A DNA stretch of 64,000 nucleotides from NCBI RefSeq assembly GCF_003010935.1, contig NZ_PGGN01000004.1, forward strand, positions 248,001-312,000. The letters run 5' to 3'. A program made the translations under genes and the position numbers. Numbering within the stretch: position 1 is the first letter of the stretch; each line of letters opens with the position of its first letter. Below are positions 55,385-64,000 of the stretch, one piece after another. The notes below the pieces were generated by a model, which worked only from the letters and a program-made list of their open reading frames with translations, was not told where the DNA came from and did not search any database. The DNA is from Phyllobacterium endophyticum (lineage in GTDB: Bacteria > Pseudomonadota > Alphaproteobacteria > Rhizobiales > Rhizobiaceae).

Positions 55385-56392
55385 TCAAGGTTGTTGCTGC
55401 CCGGTTGCCGAAGGGGGTGGAACGATAGGGATACCCGCAGCACTCGGCGCAGTGGCGTTTCCCGCCGGCACCGTGAGAACGGAATCAGGTGTCTGCCTCG
55501 TTGTCGACGTTCCTCGCATGCCCGGCGGAGGTGGAACCAATGGCCCGGTAGGCTGCCGCCGGACAGGTTTCGCAAGAGCGGCCGGACTGGGAGGAGCAGC
55601 TTGGGTGACGGAGGTGCGTCGAACCTGCCGCGGGGGAGCCTGTCGCTCCGGTTCAGGCGACGGCATAAGAGCTGCAGTTGGCGGCACACCAGGACCTGAT
55701 GGATAGACATTCTCGCCCGATTTGCCGAGATTCTCGGCCGGACCGGGTGCGTCCCCATAAGGGTTCCAGCTGTAATCGTTGAAAGCTGCATTGACGCTGT
55801 AGGCGTACATGAATGCCAGTAGTTGGTGCTCCGTCAGGCCTGAATCGCACAGGCGCAGTCGGACCTGGATTGAACCACGGCCGGTGAGCCACCGGCTTTT
55901 GCTTTCCCCGGGTCGGATGCGCTGCCAGGCGTAGATACAGGTATCGCCGGAACGCGAACGGCCCGTCGCATAGCCGAACGGTCCGTATCGATTTTGCACA
56001 TAGTTGGGCGAGCGCTGCATCGCGACCCCGGGCAACGTGCCGCGAAGTTCTCGCCAAATGTCGGTGGTCCCCAGTTGCGAGTCACGCAATTTCTCGCCCC
56101 CGGCCAGATTAGCCTTTACAGGCCCGAAAAACTGAACGCGCAACACGTTCTGACCGGGTGTGCGTGCGGATGTAGCAAGCAGGATTTCTTGTTGAACCGC
56201 ATTGTTATAGGGCCGCTCGATGACGCTGACGATTGAAGGTCCGCCGGGCGGAGGAAGCGCAAAGGCCTGACTGGCATCCACTGTGCGAGTTGAAACCAAT
56301 ATTTCCGGTGGCCCACCGGAAGCGCAACCCGCCAGCAAGGAAATCAGGCTCAGAGGTACTACCTTCATGTACATCAAAAAAGCGTAGGTCAT
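55385..56392 (-). CDS. bcsN: Cellulose biosynthesis lipoprotein BcsN
   Basis: 335 residues. The N-terminus reads MYMKVVPLSLISLLAGC, giving a lipobox (L-A-G-C) and outer or inner membrane anchoring. The core TRTVDASQAFALPPPGGPSIVSVIERPYNNAVQQEI and NRYGPFGYATGRSRSGDTCIYAWQRI match BcsN, a protein limited to alphaproteobacterial cellulose operons. The C-terminal quarter is Pro/Ala/Thr-rich. The start is uncertain: ATGs at 56392, 56374 or 56368, none with a clear ribosome site. The gap to bcsA is 112 bases. It is the first gene of the operon and divergent from the pyruvyl transferase gene. Confidence 0.85.
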   Translation of the reverse strand: MTYAFLMYMKVVPLSLISLLAGCASGGPPEILVSTRTVDASQAFALPPPGGPSIVSVIERPYNNAVQQEILLATSARTPGQNVLRVQFFGPVKANLAGGEKLRDSQLGTTDIWRELRGTLPGVAMQRSPNYVQNRYGPFGYATGRSRSGDTCIYAWQRIRPGESKSRWLTGRGSIQVRLRLCDSGLTEHQLLAFMYAYSVNAAFNDYSWNPYGDAPGPAENLGKSGENVYPSGPGVPPTAALMPSPEPERQAPPRQVRRTSVTQAAPPSPAALAKPVRRQPTGPLVPPPPGMRGTSTTRQTPDSVLTVPAGNATAPSAAGIPIVPPPSATGQQQP

Positions 56393-56588
56393 TGAACTGA
56401 TTCGTTCAAAGGTTGTGTTCTAAATACCTTGGGAAAAGTCTGAATATTGCTTAACGGGCCGCTCAACTTCGAAGGGCAGGGTTATATGGCGTCCACATTA
56501 TAGAAGACCCGCCCTGTGCCCCGGCCCCGTTTGGAACGTATGCGAAGCTGATTTGTTATGCAAAAACATCTCATCTGTCAGGGCAGAA

Positions 56589-57650
56589 ATGCAGAAGGTC
56601 GCAATTCTTACGTTTCATCGCTGCATCAATTATGGATCCTACTGGCAGGCTCGTTGCCTGGCTGAAGGTGTCGGCTCCATGGGCGTCGAGGCCATTCTTC
56701 TCGAACACACGTCCAGTCGCGTGAACCGCGCGGAATGGCGATGCGCCATGCAACCGCTTCTTCCTGCCGTAACACCGAAAGACGATTACCCCCTCTACAA
56801 GGCAAAGATCCGCAAATTCTTCCGATCGTTCGCCGCCTTGCCTCTCTCGTCGCCTTTTTCGCTGGAGGACCCCGCCACGATGGACGATTATCCGCTCGTC
56901 CTCGTCGGCAGCGACGAGGTGTGGAATCTCCGGCATCCCTGGTATGGGGGCTATCCATTATTCTATGGCGAAGGTCTTCGTTGCGGACGCATCGCATCGT
57001 ACGGCGCCACCTTTGGAAGCCTCGGCGCCTCGGAGCGATTGGACGGTTGGGCGGAGAAGTTGCGCAGATTCTCACATCTTTCAGTGCGCGATCTCCACTC
57101 CGAAAGGATAATTCGCGACAGGCTGGGACTGGAGCCAGAGCTCGTCCTTGACCCGTGCCTGCAATTTCCAGAGGCGATAACCGCGAGTACAGACCACCGG
57201 AACCGCGAGCCCTACGTCGCCGTTTACGGACACAGCTTTCCAATCTGGTTTCAGAAGACCATCCGGGGATGGGCGGCAGATCGAGATTATCGCCTCGTCA
57301 GCATCGGTTACCGGAATGATTGGACGGATGAGCAATGGATCGACGCGGGGCCGGAGGACTTCGCCGGGTTCGTGGCTGGTGCCGAGGCGGTGGTGACGAA
57401 CTTTTTTCATGGATGCGTATTCTCGCTTGTCAACGAGAAGCCGTTTGCTTGTGTTCTTTCCGACTATCGCACCAACAAGATACGCGATCTGGCTATGACG
57501 GTTGGCGCCGACCGCCACATCCTGACCGAAGAAACGGACCCGTCGACGCTTAACTTCATTCTCGACAACCCGCTTTCGCCAGCCATTTCTGAACGCATCA
57601 CTTCCTTGCGCCGCACATCGAACGCCTTTCTCAGCCATGTCCTGCAATAG
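56589..57650 (+). CDS. Polysaccharide pyruvyl transferase family protein
   Basis: 353 residues. It begins MQKVAILTFHRCINYGSYWQARCLAEGV, the N-terminal nucleotide-like fold of WcaK/CsaB-type enzymes, then LVLVGSDEVWNL (active-site GSDxxW), RIASYGATFGS, VRDLHSERIIRDRLG and DPCLQF. It adds a pyruvyl ketal to a polysaccharide sugar. The start at 56589 has AGGG upstream; the frame extends back to 56553. It overlaps the next gene by 14 bases, so they are coupled. It is divergent from the cellulose operon but not part of it. Confidence 0.87.
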   Translation: MQKVAILTFHRCINYGSYWQARCLAEGVGSMGVEAILLEHTSSRVNRAEWRCAMQPLLPAVTPKDDYPLYKAKIRKFFRSFAALPLSSPFSLEDPATMDDYPLVLVGSDEVWNLRHPWYGGYPLFYGEGLRCGRIASYGATFGSLGASERLDGWAEKLRRFSHLSVRDLHSERIIRDRLGLEPELVLDPCLQFPEAITASTDHRNREPYVAVYGHSFPIWFQKTIRGWAADRDYRLVSIGYRNDWTDEQWIDAGPEDFAGFVAGAEAVVTNFFHGCVFSLVNEKPFACVLSDYRTNKIRDLAMTVGADRHILTEETDPSTLNFILDNPLSPAISERITSLRRTSNAFLSHVLQ

Positions 57651-59067
57651 CGTCGTTCCGCATGATCGCAAGCCCGCAAGCGTAGCGCCCAAGGATATCA
57701 TGCGCTCTGGTCTCTGCATCGGCTGCGGTGCCTGCGTCGATGCGACGGCGCCTCCTGACGTGCGTATGGAGCTTGACCGGTATGGCCAGTTGAGGCCGAT
57801 AGGACCGGCACGCTGGCTGCGCGACCGCAATTCGGGATTTTCCGAAATTTGTCCGTTTTCCCCTTTTGCTCTGGACGAAAATGATCTCGCGGCCGAATAC
57901 CTTCCATTTACAAAACATCGCCACCAGCTTCTTGGTGGTTACACGGGTACCTTCGTCGGGCATGTCGAGGAAGACGATTATCGGCTGAGCGGCAGTTCCG
58001 GGGGCATGGTCACCTGGGTGGCGGCGGAGTTGCTCCGCCTTGGGCTCGTAGATGGCGTCGCTCATGTGAAGGAGAGCAATGATCCGCAAACGGAAGGACG
58101 CCTCTTTCGCTACTCACTGTCGCGCAATATGTCCGACCTCAGGGCGGGGGCAAAGTCCCGGTATTATCCTGTCGAGCTTTCCGACGTGCTTCAAATAATA
58201 CGTGAGACGCCCGGCCGATATGCGGTTGTCGGCATTCCCTGCTTCATCAAGGCAGTACGTCTGGCTTGTATGCGGGAGCCTGTCGTGAGGGAGCGGATTG
58301 CCTTTACCCTTGGATTGTTTTGCGGTCACATGAAGAGCGCGCGCATGGCCGAGAGCTTTGCGTGGCAGATGGGAGAAGTCATCGAACAGGTAGAGCGGTT
58401 CGACTATCGAATGAAGGCACCCGAGCGGCCGGCGAATTGGTATCGGGCCCAACTGACGCTCACCAACGGCAAAACCCGCGCCAAGGATTGGTGGCATCTG
58501 GCCGACGGGGATTGGGGGGCAGGGTTCTTTCAGAACTCCGCCTGCAATTTCTGTGACGACGTCGTTGCAGAAACGGCCGATATCGCCTTTGGCGATGCGT
58601 GGAAAGAGCCGTATTCTTCTGATGGAAGGGGAACCAACGTCATCATCGTGCGGTCTCAAGCGCTTCTCGATATTCTTCATGCGGCATTGGATGCGAAGCG
58701 GATCGCACTTGACCCTGTCGATGCCGATTTCGTCGTCGCCACACAGGCAGCCGGGTTCCGCCAGCGCCGGGAAGGCCTGGCTTTCCGGCTGACCTGGCCC
58801 CGCCTCGGCATACGCCCCCGCAAGAGAGTCCGTGCCGGCAGCCACGACCTGACTGCACAACGCAGGCTGATATATATCATCCGCTATGGGATCAGCTTCT
58901 GGAGTCACCGGGTTTTCCTGGCCGCCCGTCTCCTTCATCGCCCCAAGCTTTACATCTCGTGGGCTTCTGCTGCCCTGGCGTTTTACCAGGGGGTAGCTTA
59001 CGGGCGGGGACTGGTCGGCAGGTTAGCCCGTCGGCTCTGCCTAACCGGTTCCGAAGGCGGCACGTGA
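57637..59067 (+). CDS. FrhB-like Fe-S/flavin oxidoreductase of polysaccharide loci
   Basis: 476 residues of the coenzyme F420 hydrogenase/dehydrogenase beta-subunit family. It has a 4Fe-4S-like Cys cluster SGLCIGCGACVD (Cys in CxxCxxC) near residue 28-35, LSGSSGGMVTWVAAELLRLGLVDGV in the catalytic part, GIPCFIKAVRL and a second Cys group with CNFCDDVVAETADIAFGDAWKE. Homologues of this fold often lie next to pyruvyl transferases in bacterial glycan clusters; the role is not F420 chemistry and stays unknown. The C-terminal 90 residues are basic and hydrophobic, perhaps membrane-associated. Confidence 0.82.
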   Translation: MSCNSVVPHDRKPASVAPKDIMRSGLCIGCGACVDATAPPDVRMELDRYGQLRPIGPARWLRDRNSGFSEICPFSPFALDENDLAAEYLPFTKHRHQLLGGYTGTFVGHVEEDDYRLSGSSGGMVTWVAAELLRLGLVDGVAHVKESNDPQTEGRLFRYSLSRNMSDLRAGAKSRYYPVELSDVLQIIRETPGRYAVVGIPCFIKAVRLACMREPVVRERIAFTLGLFCGHMKSARMAESFAWQMGEVIEQVERFDYRMKAPERPANWYRAQLTLTNGKTRAKDWWHLADGDWGAGFFQNSACNFCDDVVAETADIAFGDAWKEPYSSDGRGTNVIIVRSQALLDILHAALDAKRIALDPVDADFVVATQAAGFRQRREGLAFRLTWPRLGIRPRKRVRAGSHDLTAQRRLIYIIRYGISFWSHRVFLAARLLHRPKLYISWASAALAFYQGVAYGRGLVGRLARRLCLTGSEGGT

Positions 59068-60015
59068 TTCAAGTCTCGGTGCTCGAGACGTCGAACTGAC
59101 GGGTAGCGGTTCGTATCTGCCGACCTGTCGCGGTGCGTAGCGCTCGACCATTTCCTCGCAGAACTGGGCGAATTCTTCGGGCACAAGCGGTGGACTGGTG
59201 TGGTGTGGCGCCACGCCTCGGTGTTCGGGCGTGAAGCAGAATGTAGCGGTCACATTGAAGTCTTCCAGAGCCCGCATCTGCCGGTCGAACCAGTCGAGCG
59301 CATTTGGCCTGAACCTGTCGGCCCATGATAATCCGGTGCGCACGGACGTAACTCCGAGCCGCTTCATCCAGCCGACAGCTTCATCCAAACGAGGGTCTTC
59401 GAAATGGAACCATTGAACGAGCCCCAGTTCGGGTGTGTGCTTGGCGAACTCTTCGAGTGCCGGTTTGGGTGTCCCGTCCTCACGCAAGAGGCCCATGTGG
59501 TAATGCCTGTAGTAGGAGGAGCCCTCCGCTTCCCTATGGCGGGTCGTGGCCTCCCACGATTGTGGAAGGTCGTAGAGGCTGTACCACTGGAACCGTTCGA
59601 CTTTGCCCTTCAGCAGTTCGGCAGTCCGTTTCAAGCCCCATAGCTGGACTTCTTCCGCTCCGAAGGTGGACACACCTACTTCACTGACCCAGATGGGCAG
59701 ATCGGTGACATTGCGGATCTCGTTGATCTTCTCGGGCCACTCGTGAATTTTCCAGAGATTCCAGTCAAGAGGGAAGCCATGCACGGCGACTGCGTCAAGA
59801 CGGTCGAGCACGCCATAATCCTTCATCCGCGTCATAAAGGAAGGGTCGATCGGGGATATGCCGCCGAGCACTTTGGTCAATGCGGGGTTTTTTGCTGCAA
59901 TGGCGTCAGCGGCGAGGATTGCCATCTGCGCAAATTGGCTCCACTCGGGATCGATCTCCGGATCCCAGTGCGACTTGTTATTCGGCTCATTCCATATCAT
60001 GGCAGCTTCGATCAT
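59041..60015 (-). CDS. Beta-xylosidase-like glycosidase with apparently permuted TIM barrel
   Basis: 324 residues. The acid/base motif WNEPNN (Glu10) is almost at the N-terminus, and the likely nucleophile is Glu112 in PIWVSEVGVS, as in GH39/GH5-clan barrels. Residues 205-295 (FEDPRLDEAVGWMKRLGV, TGLSWADRFRP, FCFTPEHRG, EEFAQFCEEMVERYA) read like the first three strands of a barrel, which normally come before NEPN, so the order is swapped. It has no signal peptide. It starts 18 bases after the phosphatase gene and belongs to that operon. Substrate unknown. Its last 27 bases overlap the opposite-strand Fe-S gene. Confidence 0.75.
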   Translation of the reverse strand: MIEAAMIWNEPNNKSHWDPEIDPEWSQFAQMAILAADAIAAKNPALTKVLGGISPIDPSFMTRMKDYGVLDRLDAVAVHGFPLDWNLWKIHEWPEKINEIRNVTDLPIWVSEVGVSTFGAEEVQLWGLKRTAELLKGKVERFQWYSLYDLPQSWEATTRHREAEGSSYYRHYHMGLLREDGTPKPALEEFAKHTPELGLVQWFHFEDPRLDEAVGWMKRLGVTSVRTGLSWADRFRPNALDWFDRQMRALEDFNVTATFCFTPEHRGVAPHHTSPPLVPEEFAQFCEEMVERYAPRQVGRYEPLPVSSTSRAPRLESRAAFGTG

Positions 60016-60033
60016 TTTGTTTTCCCGTCAGGA

Positions 60034-60645
60034 TCAGCTTGTGGGTTCAAAGATCATTTCGTTGAGTGTCATCAATTTTGCACCCCAGTCTCCGATGACG
60101 AATGTCGTGACGGAGGCGGGCGCGATCTCAAACCGTGGCCAGGCGTCAATAGGTAAACCGAGGACATGGCTGACGGCCGCCTTGATGACGTCGCTGTGAG
60201 TTACCAATGCCAAGCGCCGGCCGCTGTTGCCACTTGCCAAGCCCTCGACAAGGCGCACAACCCGGCTCTGAACGTCGAGCATCGTCTCGCCCCCCGGCGT
60301 ACGTGCGAGGCTGCGGATGGAATTCCATCGACGCCACAAGGGGTCGGCCTCGAGGACTGCAAACGATTTTCCCGACCATTCGCCAAAGTCGACCTCATCC
60401 AGTTCGTCGGCAACTTTCGGCTCCTGAAGGCGAGAAAGCGACGTGATCGCGTGTGCGGTTTCGCGTGTGCGTTCGCGCGGGCTAGTGAAAACCGCGTCGA
60501 CGTTCTCACGCTGCATCCGTTCCGCAAGCGCCCGGGCTTGCGCGCGCCCGGCTTCGCCAAGAGTGATCCCGGTCGCCCGCCCCGCCAGAAAGCTCCCGAC
60601 ATTGTTGTGGGCGGCATGGCGTACCAGGAAAAACGTTACCGTCAT
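60034..60645 (-). CDS. Histidine phosphatase (phosphoglycerate-mutase-like) family protein
   Basis: 203 residues. It begins [15 protein letters not shown] with the catalytic LVRHA (Arg9-His10), followed by [22 protein letters not shown] (Glu) and [14 protein letters not shown] with the second catalytic His. It removes phosphate from small molecules or proteins. Neighbours suggest an inositol-phosphate or derivative as substrate, which is inference. The ATG overlaps the inositol synthase stop (ATGA). Confidence 0.88.
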   Translation of the reverse strand: MTVTFFLVRHAAHNNVGSFLAGRATGITLGEAGRAQARALAERMQRENVDAVFTSPRERTRETAHAITSLSRLQEPKVADELDEVDFGEWSGKSFAVLEADPLWRRWNSIRSLARTPGGETMLDVQSRVVRLVEGLASGNSGRRLALVTHSDVIKAAVSHVLGLPIDAWPRFEIAPASVTTFVIGDWGAKLMTLNEMIFEPTS

Positions 60646-61745
60646 TCCGCTGCTCCGTGCAGCATCTCCTCTTGGTCATCGATGAAAAGCTGCGTTCGGT
60701 GGCGTGCCTCATGATCGGTGAACTGCCGCGGCGGCGATTTCATGAAGTAACTCGATGGTCCCGTAAGCACTCCGCCCACGCCGCGATCAAGGGCAAGCCT
60801 TGCGCAGCGGATTGCGTCGATCACGACGCCGGCGGAATTGGGGGAGTCCCATACTTCAAGCTTGAGTTCGGCATTGAGGGGTACGCCGCCGAAGGTGGTG
60901 CCTTCAAGCCTGATATAAGCCCATTTTCGGTCCGCCAGCCATGGAACATGGTCGCTCGGGCCGACATGCACATCATCTGCGGGAAGCGGAACATCCAACT
61001 GGCTGGTGACGGATTGAGTTTTGGAGATCTTCTTCGACTCGAGGCGCTCGCGTTCCAGCATATTGAGGAAATCGGTATTGCCTCCGAAATTGAGTTGATA
61101 CGTGCGGTCCACTCGGACCCCGCGTTCGCAAAAGAGATTGACAAGCATTCTGTGGATGATTGTCGCGCCCACCTGACTTTTTATGTCATCGCCGATGATC
61201 GGCAGGTTGCGGGCGGCAAACTTCTGCTGCCACTCCGACTTGGAAGCAATGAATACCGGAATGCAATTGATAAAGGCACAGCCTGCCGCCAGCGCCTGTT
61301 CAGCGTACCATTTGGTCGCTTCTTCGGAGCCGACTGGCAAGTACGAGACGAGAACATCCGTCCGGCTCTGCCTCAGGATGTCGGCGACATCGGCCACTGG
61401 CTCCGGTGATTCCTCAATCCGGTCGAGGAGATACTTTCCTATCCCGTCCAGCGTTCTGCCGCGCTTCACTTCGACGCCAATCGGAGTGACGTCGGCAAAC
61501 CGGTGTGTGTTGTTCGGTTCGGCATAGATGGCCTCTGCCACATCATGCCCGACCTTTGCAGCGGCGACGTCGAAAGCAGCGGATATCTCGATATCACGCA
61601 CGTGGTATCCGCCAAGGTCGATATGCATGAGGCCTGGAACCGGCTCGTTATCTTGGACGTTACGATAGTAGGTGAGCCCCTGGACCAATGACGAGGCGCA
61701 GTTGCCCACTCCCACCAATCCAACGCGAATGGATTTCGAACGCAT
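60642..61745 (-). CDS. ino1: myo-Inositol-1-phosphate synthase
   Basis: 367 residues, the actinobacterial/archaeal-size form. It converts glucose 6-phosphate to inositol 1(3)-phosphate with bound NAD. Motifs: [12 protein letters not shown] (NAD site), [44 protein letters not shown] and [12 protein letters not shown] (catalytic Lys/Asp region). GGAGG lies five bases before ATG 61745. It is the first gene of the leftward operon. De novo inositol is uncommon in alphaproteobacteria outside such clusters. It is divergent from the PRTase-kinase gene. Confidence 0.93.
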   Translation of the reverse strand: MRSKSIRVGLVGVGNCASSLVQGLTYYRNVQDNEPVPGLMHIDLGGYHVRDIEISAAFDVAAAKVGHDVAEAIYAEPNNTHRFADVTPIGVEVKRGRTLDGIGKYLLDRIEESPEPVADVADILRQSRTDVLVSYLPVGSEEATKWYAEQALAAGCAFINCIPVFIASKSEWQQKFAARNLPIIGDDIKSQVGATIIHRMLVNLFCERGVRVDRTYQLNFGGNTDFLNMLERERLESKKISKTQSVTSQLDVPLPADDVHVGPSDHVPWLADRKWAYIRLEGTTFGGVPLNAELKLEVWDSPNSAGVVIDAIRCARLALDRGVGGVLTGPSSYFMKSPPRQFTDHEARHRTQLFIDDQEEMLHGAAE

Positions 61746-61886
61746 AGTTCCCTCCAGCGGCTTCTAGCATCTACAAAGCAACAACGGTAAGCGGCCAAAG
61801 TTCCAGGCAACTCTCTTTTTCTTGCTCTTTGATGGATCGCTCTTGCTTTTCAATTGTTCGGTGCTGTTCAACGGAGAGGACGGCCG

Positions 61887-63638
61887 ATGCTGGTCTACGG
61901 CGATGTCGAGCGCTTTGAAAAGCCTGCAGCGACACGCGCATCGATCGCCAGATTGATGATGGCTTGCAGCGAGCTGGAGCCGGGTCGTGAGCGCCATGAA
62001 ACTTTGGTCAGAGCGTTCATTGCGACTGGGGAACTCGTTCAAGGTCTTGCCGATCGGGAGTTCGATAAGACAGGCGCTGACGACGTGTCCATGATTCAGG
62101 ATGCGGGCGCCAAGCTCCTGCTCGGGCAGGCCCAGGCCATACTGCAATCATGGCGGAACGGGTTTGACGGATTATTGCCGCTGCCAGAGAACTGGCGCAC
62201 CACATTGAGGCATCTGGATAGCGGCGAACCCGTGCGGATGAAGCGGGGAGAGGGCTACGCTTTTTACGCGCTTTATCCCGAAACCTACATCGAAGCGGCA
62301 TCAAAGTCGAAATTGACGCCTGAAGCGATCGTTATCGGGATAAGAAGTATCGGTCTCGGACTTGCAGCTCTCGTCTGTGCAACAATCGGGGCTCGGCCCG
62401 CGTACTCGCTCCGGCCGGTCGGAAATCCCTACGAGCGATGCGTGCGGCTCACATCGAAGCTCTCGCGGTGCATACTCGCCAATCCCCGCGCCGATTTCGC
62501 CGTCGTCGATGAGGGGCCGGGGTTGTCGGGGAGTTCCTTTGGCAGTGTTGCAGACTGGCTGGAGGCCAACGGGGTGGCCCCCAATCGAATTCATTTCTTC
62601 CCAAGCCACGCCTGCGATCCTGGACCCCATGCAAGTGCGCCGCACCGGATGCGCTGGAAACAAAGGCCACGTCACGTGGTCGGGTTCGACGACGCCATTC
62701 TCAATTCCCCGTCTCACGAGCATCGCCTCCAAACATGGGTAACCGATCTTGTTGGAAGTGCGAATTGGTCGCGTCGCGACTTATCCGGCGGAGCATGGCG
62801 TTCCGTTCGGTATAGTGATCCCTCACTCTGGCCCCCGAGCTATAGCCAGATGGAAAAACGCAAGTTCCTGATGCAGGCAGAAGGTGGTGCGTGGCATGTG
62901 AAGTTTGCGGGTCTGCATGAAAGTGCGCACAAGGCGCAAAGAGGCTCTCTACTTGCTGAAGCCGGGTTCAGTCCGAAGATTGCCGGCGCCTGTTACGGTT
63001 TCATCGTGGAAAGATGGGCCGATGGTGCCAGTCTGGACAGTGTGAATGTGCGCAAACGCAAGATGGTAGATCATCTTGGCAGATACCTGAGCTTTCGAGC
63101 GCGCCATCTTCCGGCACCCGGCGGGGGTGCATCGATCCAGATGTTGTGCGACATGGCTGTATTCAACGTTGAAAAAGCGGTTGGCGCCAAGTCAGCGGAA
63201 AAGCTTCGTCCGCTGATTGGCTCGCCCGATCGGCTTTGCCGGAACTTGCACAGGGTCGATACGGATAATCGGCTGCATCCCTGGGAATGGCTGATTACGG
63301 GGGATCAGAATTTGCTCAAGACCGACGCGCTCGATCACAGTAGCGCCCATGATCTGGTCGGTTGCCAGGATGTCGCCTGGGACGTCGCTGGCGCCTGCGT
63401 CGAATTCGACCTTTCGAGCGGGGAACGGCAACGCCTTGCTGAACTCATCGCACAGGAGGTGGACTGTGATTTGCGCGATCATGTACTCGATGTATTCGAG
63501 GCCTGTTATCTCGGGTTTCAGATTGGGCTGTGGTCGCAGGCAAGTGCAATAGCCGATGGCGCCGAAAGACCGCGCATCGAAGGCACTATCAAGCGGTACC
63601 TGACGCGGTTGCGACAATTCTCGGATCGGCTCGACTGA
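61887..63638 (+). CDS. Putative phosphoribosyltransferase-like / aminoglycoside-kinase-like fusion
   Basis: 583 residues, not a known annotated family to me. Residues about 145-245 look like a type I phosphoribosyltransferase: VIGIRSIGLGLAALV and the PRPP loop FAVVDEGPGLSGSSFGSVADWL (204-225). The second half has a kinase-like set: AWHVKFAG (Lys near 339), then LHPWEWLI, LLKTDALDHSSAHDLVGCQDVAWDVAGA (467-503), similar in layout to choline/aminoglycoside kinase catalytic segments. No transmembrane span. The start at 61887 has GGAGAGGA six bases before; an upstream in-frame start at 61854 would add 11 residues. It is divergent from the inositol synthase gene. Confidence 0.7.
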   Translation: MLVYGDVERFEKPAATRASIARLMMACSELEPGRERHETLVRAFIATGELVQGLADREFDKTGADDVSMIQDAGAKLLLGQAQAILQSWRNGFDGLLPLPENWRTTLRHLDSGEPVRMKRGEGYAFYALYPETYIEAASKSKLTPEAIVIGIRSIGLGLAALVCATIGARPAYSLRPVGNPYERCVRLTSKLSRCILANPRADFAVVDEGPGLSGSSFGSVADWLEANGVAPNRIHFFPSHACDPGPHASAPHRMRWKQRPRHVVGFDDAILNSPSHEHRLQTWVTDLVGSANWSRRDLSGGAWRSVRYSDPSLWPPSYSQMEKRKFLMQAEGGAWHVKFAGLHESAHKAQRGSLLAEAGFSPKIAGACYGFIVERWADGASLDSVNVRKRKMVDHLGRYLSFRARHLPAPGGGASIQMLCDMAVFNVEKAVGAKSAEKLRPLIGSPDRLCRNLHRVDTDNRLHPWEWLITGDQNLLKTDALDHSSAHDLVGCQDVAWDVAGACVEFDLSSGERQRLAELIAQEVDCDLRDHVLDVFEACYLGFQIGLWSQASAIADGAERPRIEGTIKRYLTRLRQFSDRLD

Positions 63639-63667
63639 CTCATCAGGGACAATGAGCTCTGGATGGA

Positions 63668-63931
63668 TCATTCCCGCGAATGCGCCACAGAACTGTGTTT
63701 TCTGGTGCGGCTGAACTTCCTGATTGCCGACCGGATCAGCTTGACGGATCGGGGTCCAACTCCAGGGAGCTTCAGGAGCTCGGCATTCTTTTTGCCCGAA
63801 AGCTGGCTCATTCGATCGATCCCACTCATCGACAAGGATCGTGCAATCCATCCAGGCAGGCAATCGTGCAGCAAGAGATCTTCGTCATCTTGCCATAAAT
63901 TTTGCATTCCCATTTGAGACGTCCGCGGCAT
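63668..63931 (-). CDS. Helix-hairpin-helix mini-protein (RNA polymerase alpha-CTD-like)
   Basis: 87 residues. About 27-72 reads as two helix-hairpin-helix units: LPGWIARSLSMSGIDRMSQLSGKKNAELLKLPGVGPRSVKLIRSAI, with the LPGVGPRSV hairpin and the layout of RpoA C-terminal domains. It could bind DNA without specificity or contact a partner. AAGGA precedes ATG 63931 by 5 bases. It converges on the PRTase-kinase gene with a 29-base gap. No function known. The last 69 bases of the window hold nothing I can support. Confidence 0.6.
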   Translation of the reverse strand: MPRTSQMGMQNLWQDDEDLLLHDCLPGWIARSLSMSGIDRMSQLSGKKNAELLKLPGVGPRSVKLIRSAIRKFSRTRKHSSVAHSRE

Positions 63932-64000
63932 GTGTTCCTTTGCCGGCTGCTCGGATTTGCGATCGAACTGTTTTGACGGGCGTCTGTTCCCGGAGAAATG

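Noticed and set aside
1..64000. CRISPR array, prophage, insertion sequence, rRNA or plasmid replication genes
   Set aside because: No regularly spaced repeats, transposase, integrase, phage structural or rep genes were seen on either strand.

Overview
The window comes from the chromosome or a large replicon of an alphaproteobacterium of the order Rhizobiales, probably in the Phyllobacteriaceae/Brucellaceae/Rhizobiaceae neighbourhood. The evidence is an HWE-type histidine kinase, a bcsN-bcsA-bcsB-bcsZ cellulose operon, a dctB/dctD/dctA locus with rhizobial DctD sites and a textbook sigma-54 promoter, a candidate RirA-type iron box (TGA-N9-TCA), and class III cyclases fused to TolB-like/TPR or DUF4242 domains. 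The sequence is moderately GC-rich and densely coding. I saw no prophage, insertion sequence, CRISPR array or rRNA.

Layout. 0-8 kb: stand-alone genes (membrane proteins, an HWE kinase, a small protein with a haem-copper-oxidase-like motif, a cyclase-TPR protein, one CAU tRNA, an RTX protein, tiny membrane and lipoprotein genes). 8.3-13.2 kb: leftward uronate operon (TRAP dctPQM-type transporter, GntR regulator, kduI, kdgF). 13.5-20.9 kb: a SorC regulator and a complete glucitol-type PTS (GutM, IIC, IIBC, IIA, HPr-EI fusion) flanked by two unrecognised genes. 20.9-31.3 kb: a leftward nine-gene operon (YtfQ-type sugar ABC transporter, galM, SAF-domain oxidoreductase, acoA-acoB-acoC) beside a divergent LacI regulator. 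32.6-37.4 kb: dctD, dctB and dctA. 37.5-42.3 kb: subtilisin-like protease, vanadium-haloperoxidase/PAP2 protein and a SARP-like TPR regulator. 42.4-46.2 kb: methyltransferase divergent from a siderophore/haem-type ABC transporter, with an iron-box candidate between them. 46.4 kb: DUF4242-cyclase fusion. 47.4-56.4 kb: cellulose synthesis operon. 56.6-59.1 kb: polysaccharide pyruvyl transferase and FrhB-like Fe-S protein. 59.0-63.9 kb: myo-inositol-phosphate synthase, histidine phosphatase, an apparently circularly permuted glycosidase, a phosphoribosyltransferase-kinase-like fusion and a helix-hairpin-helix mini-protein.

How the parts fit. Most of the window is uptake and use of plant-associated carbon (pectin-derived uronates, a polyol or hexitol via PTS, an unknown sugar via ABC, C4-dicarboxylates), plus surface polysaccharide and iron acquisition. 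The least explained systems are the nine-gene sugar/AcoABC operon, the polyol PTS in an order that normally keeps only regulatory PTS proteins, the protease/haloperoxidase/SARP trio, and the inositol-phosphate cluster at the right edge. Assignments rest on reading motifs by eye; no database search was run.
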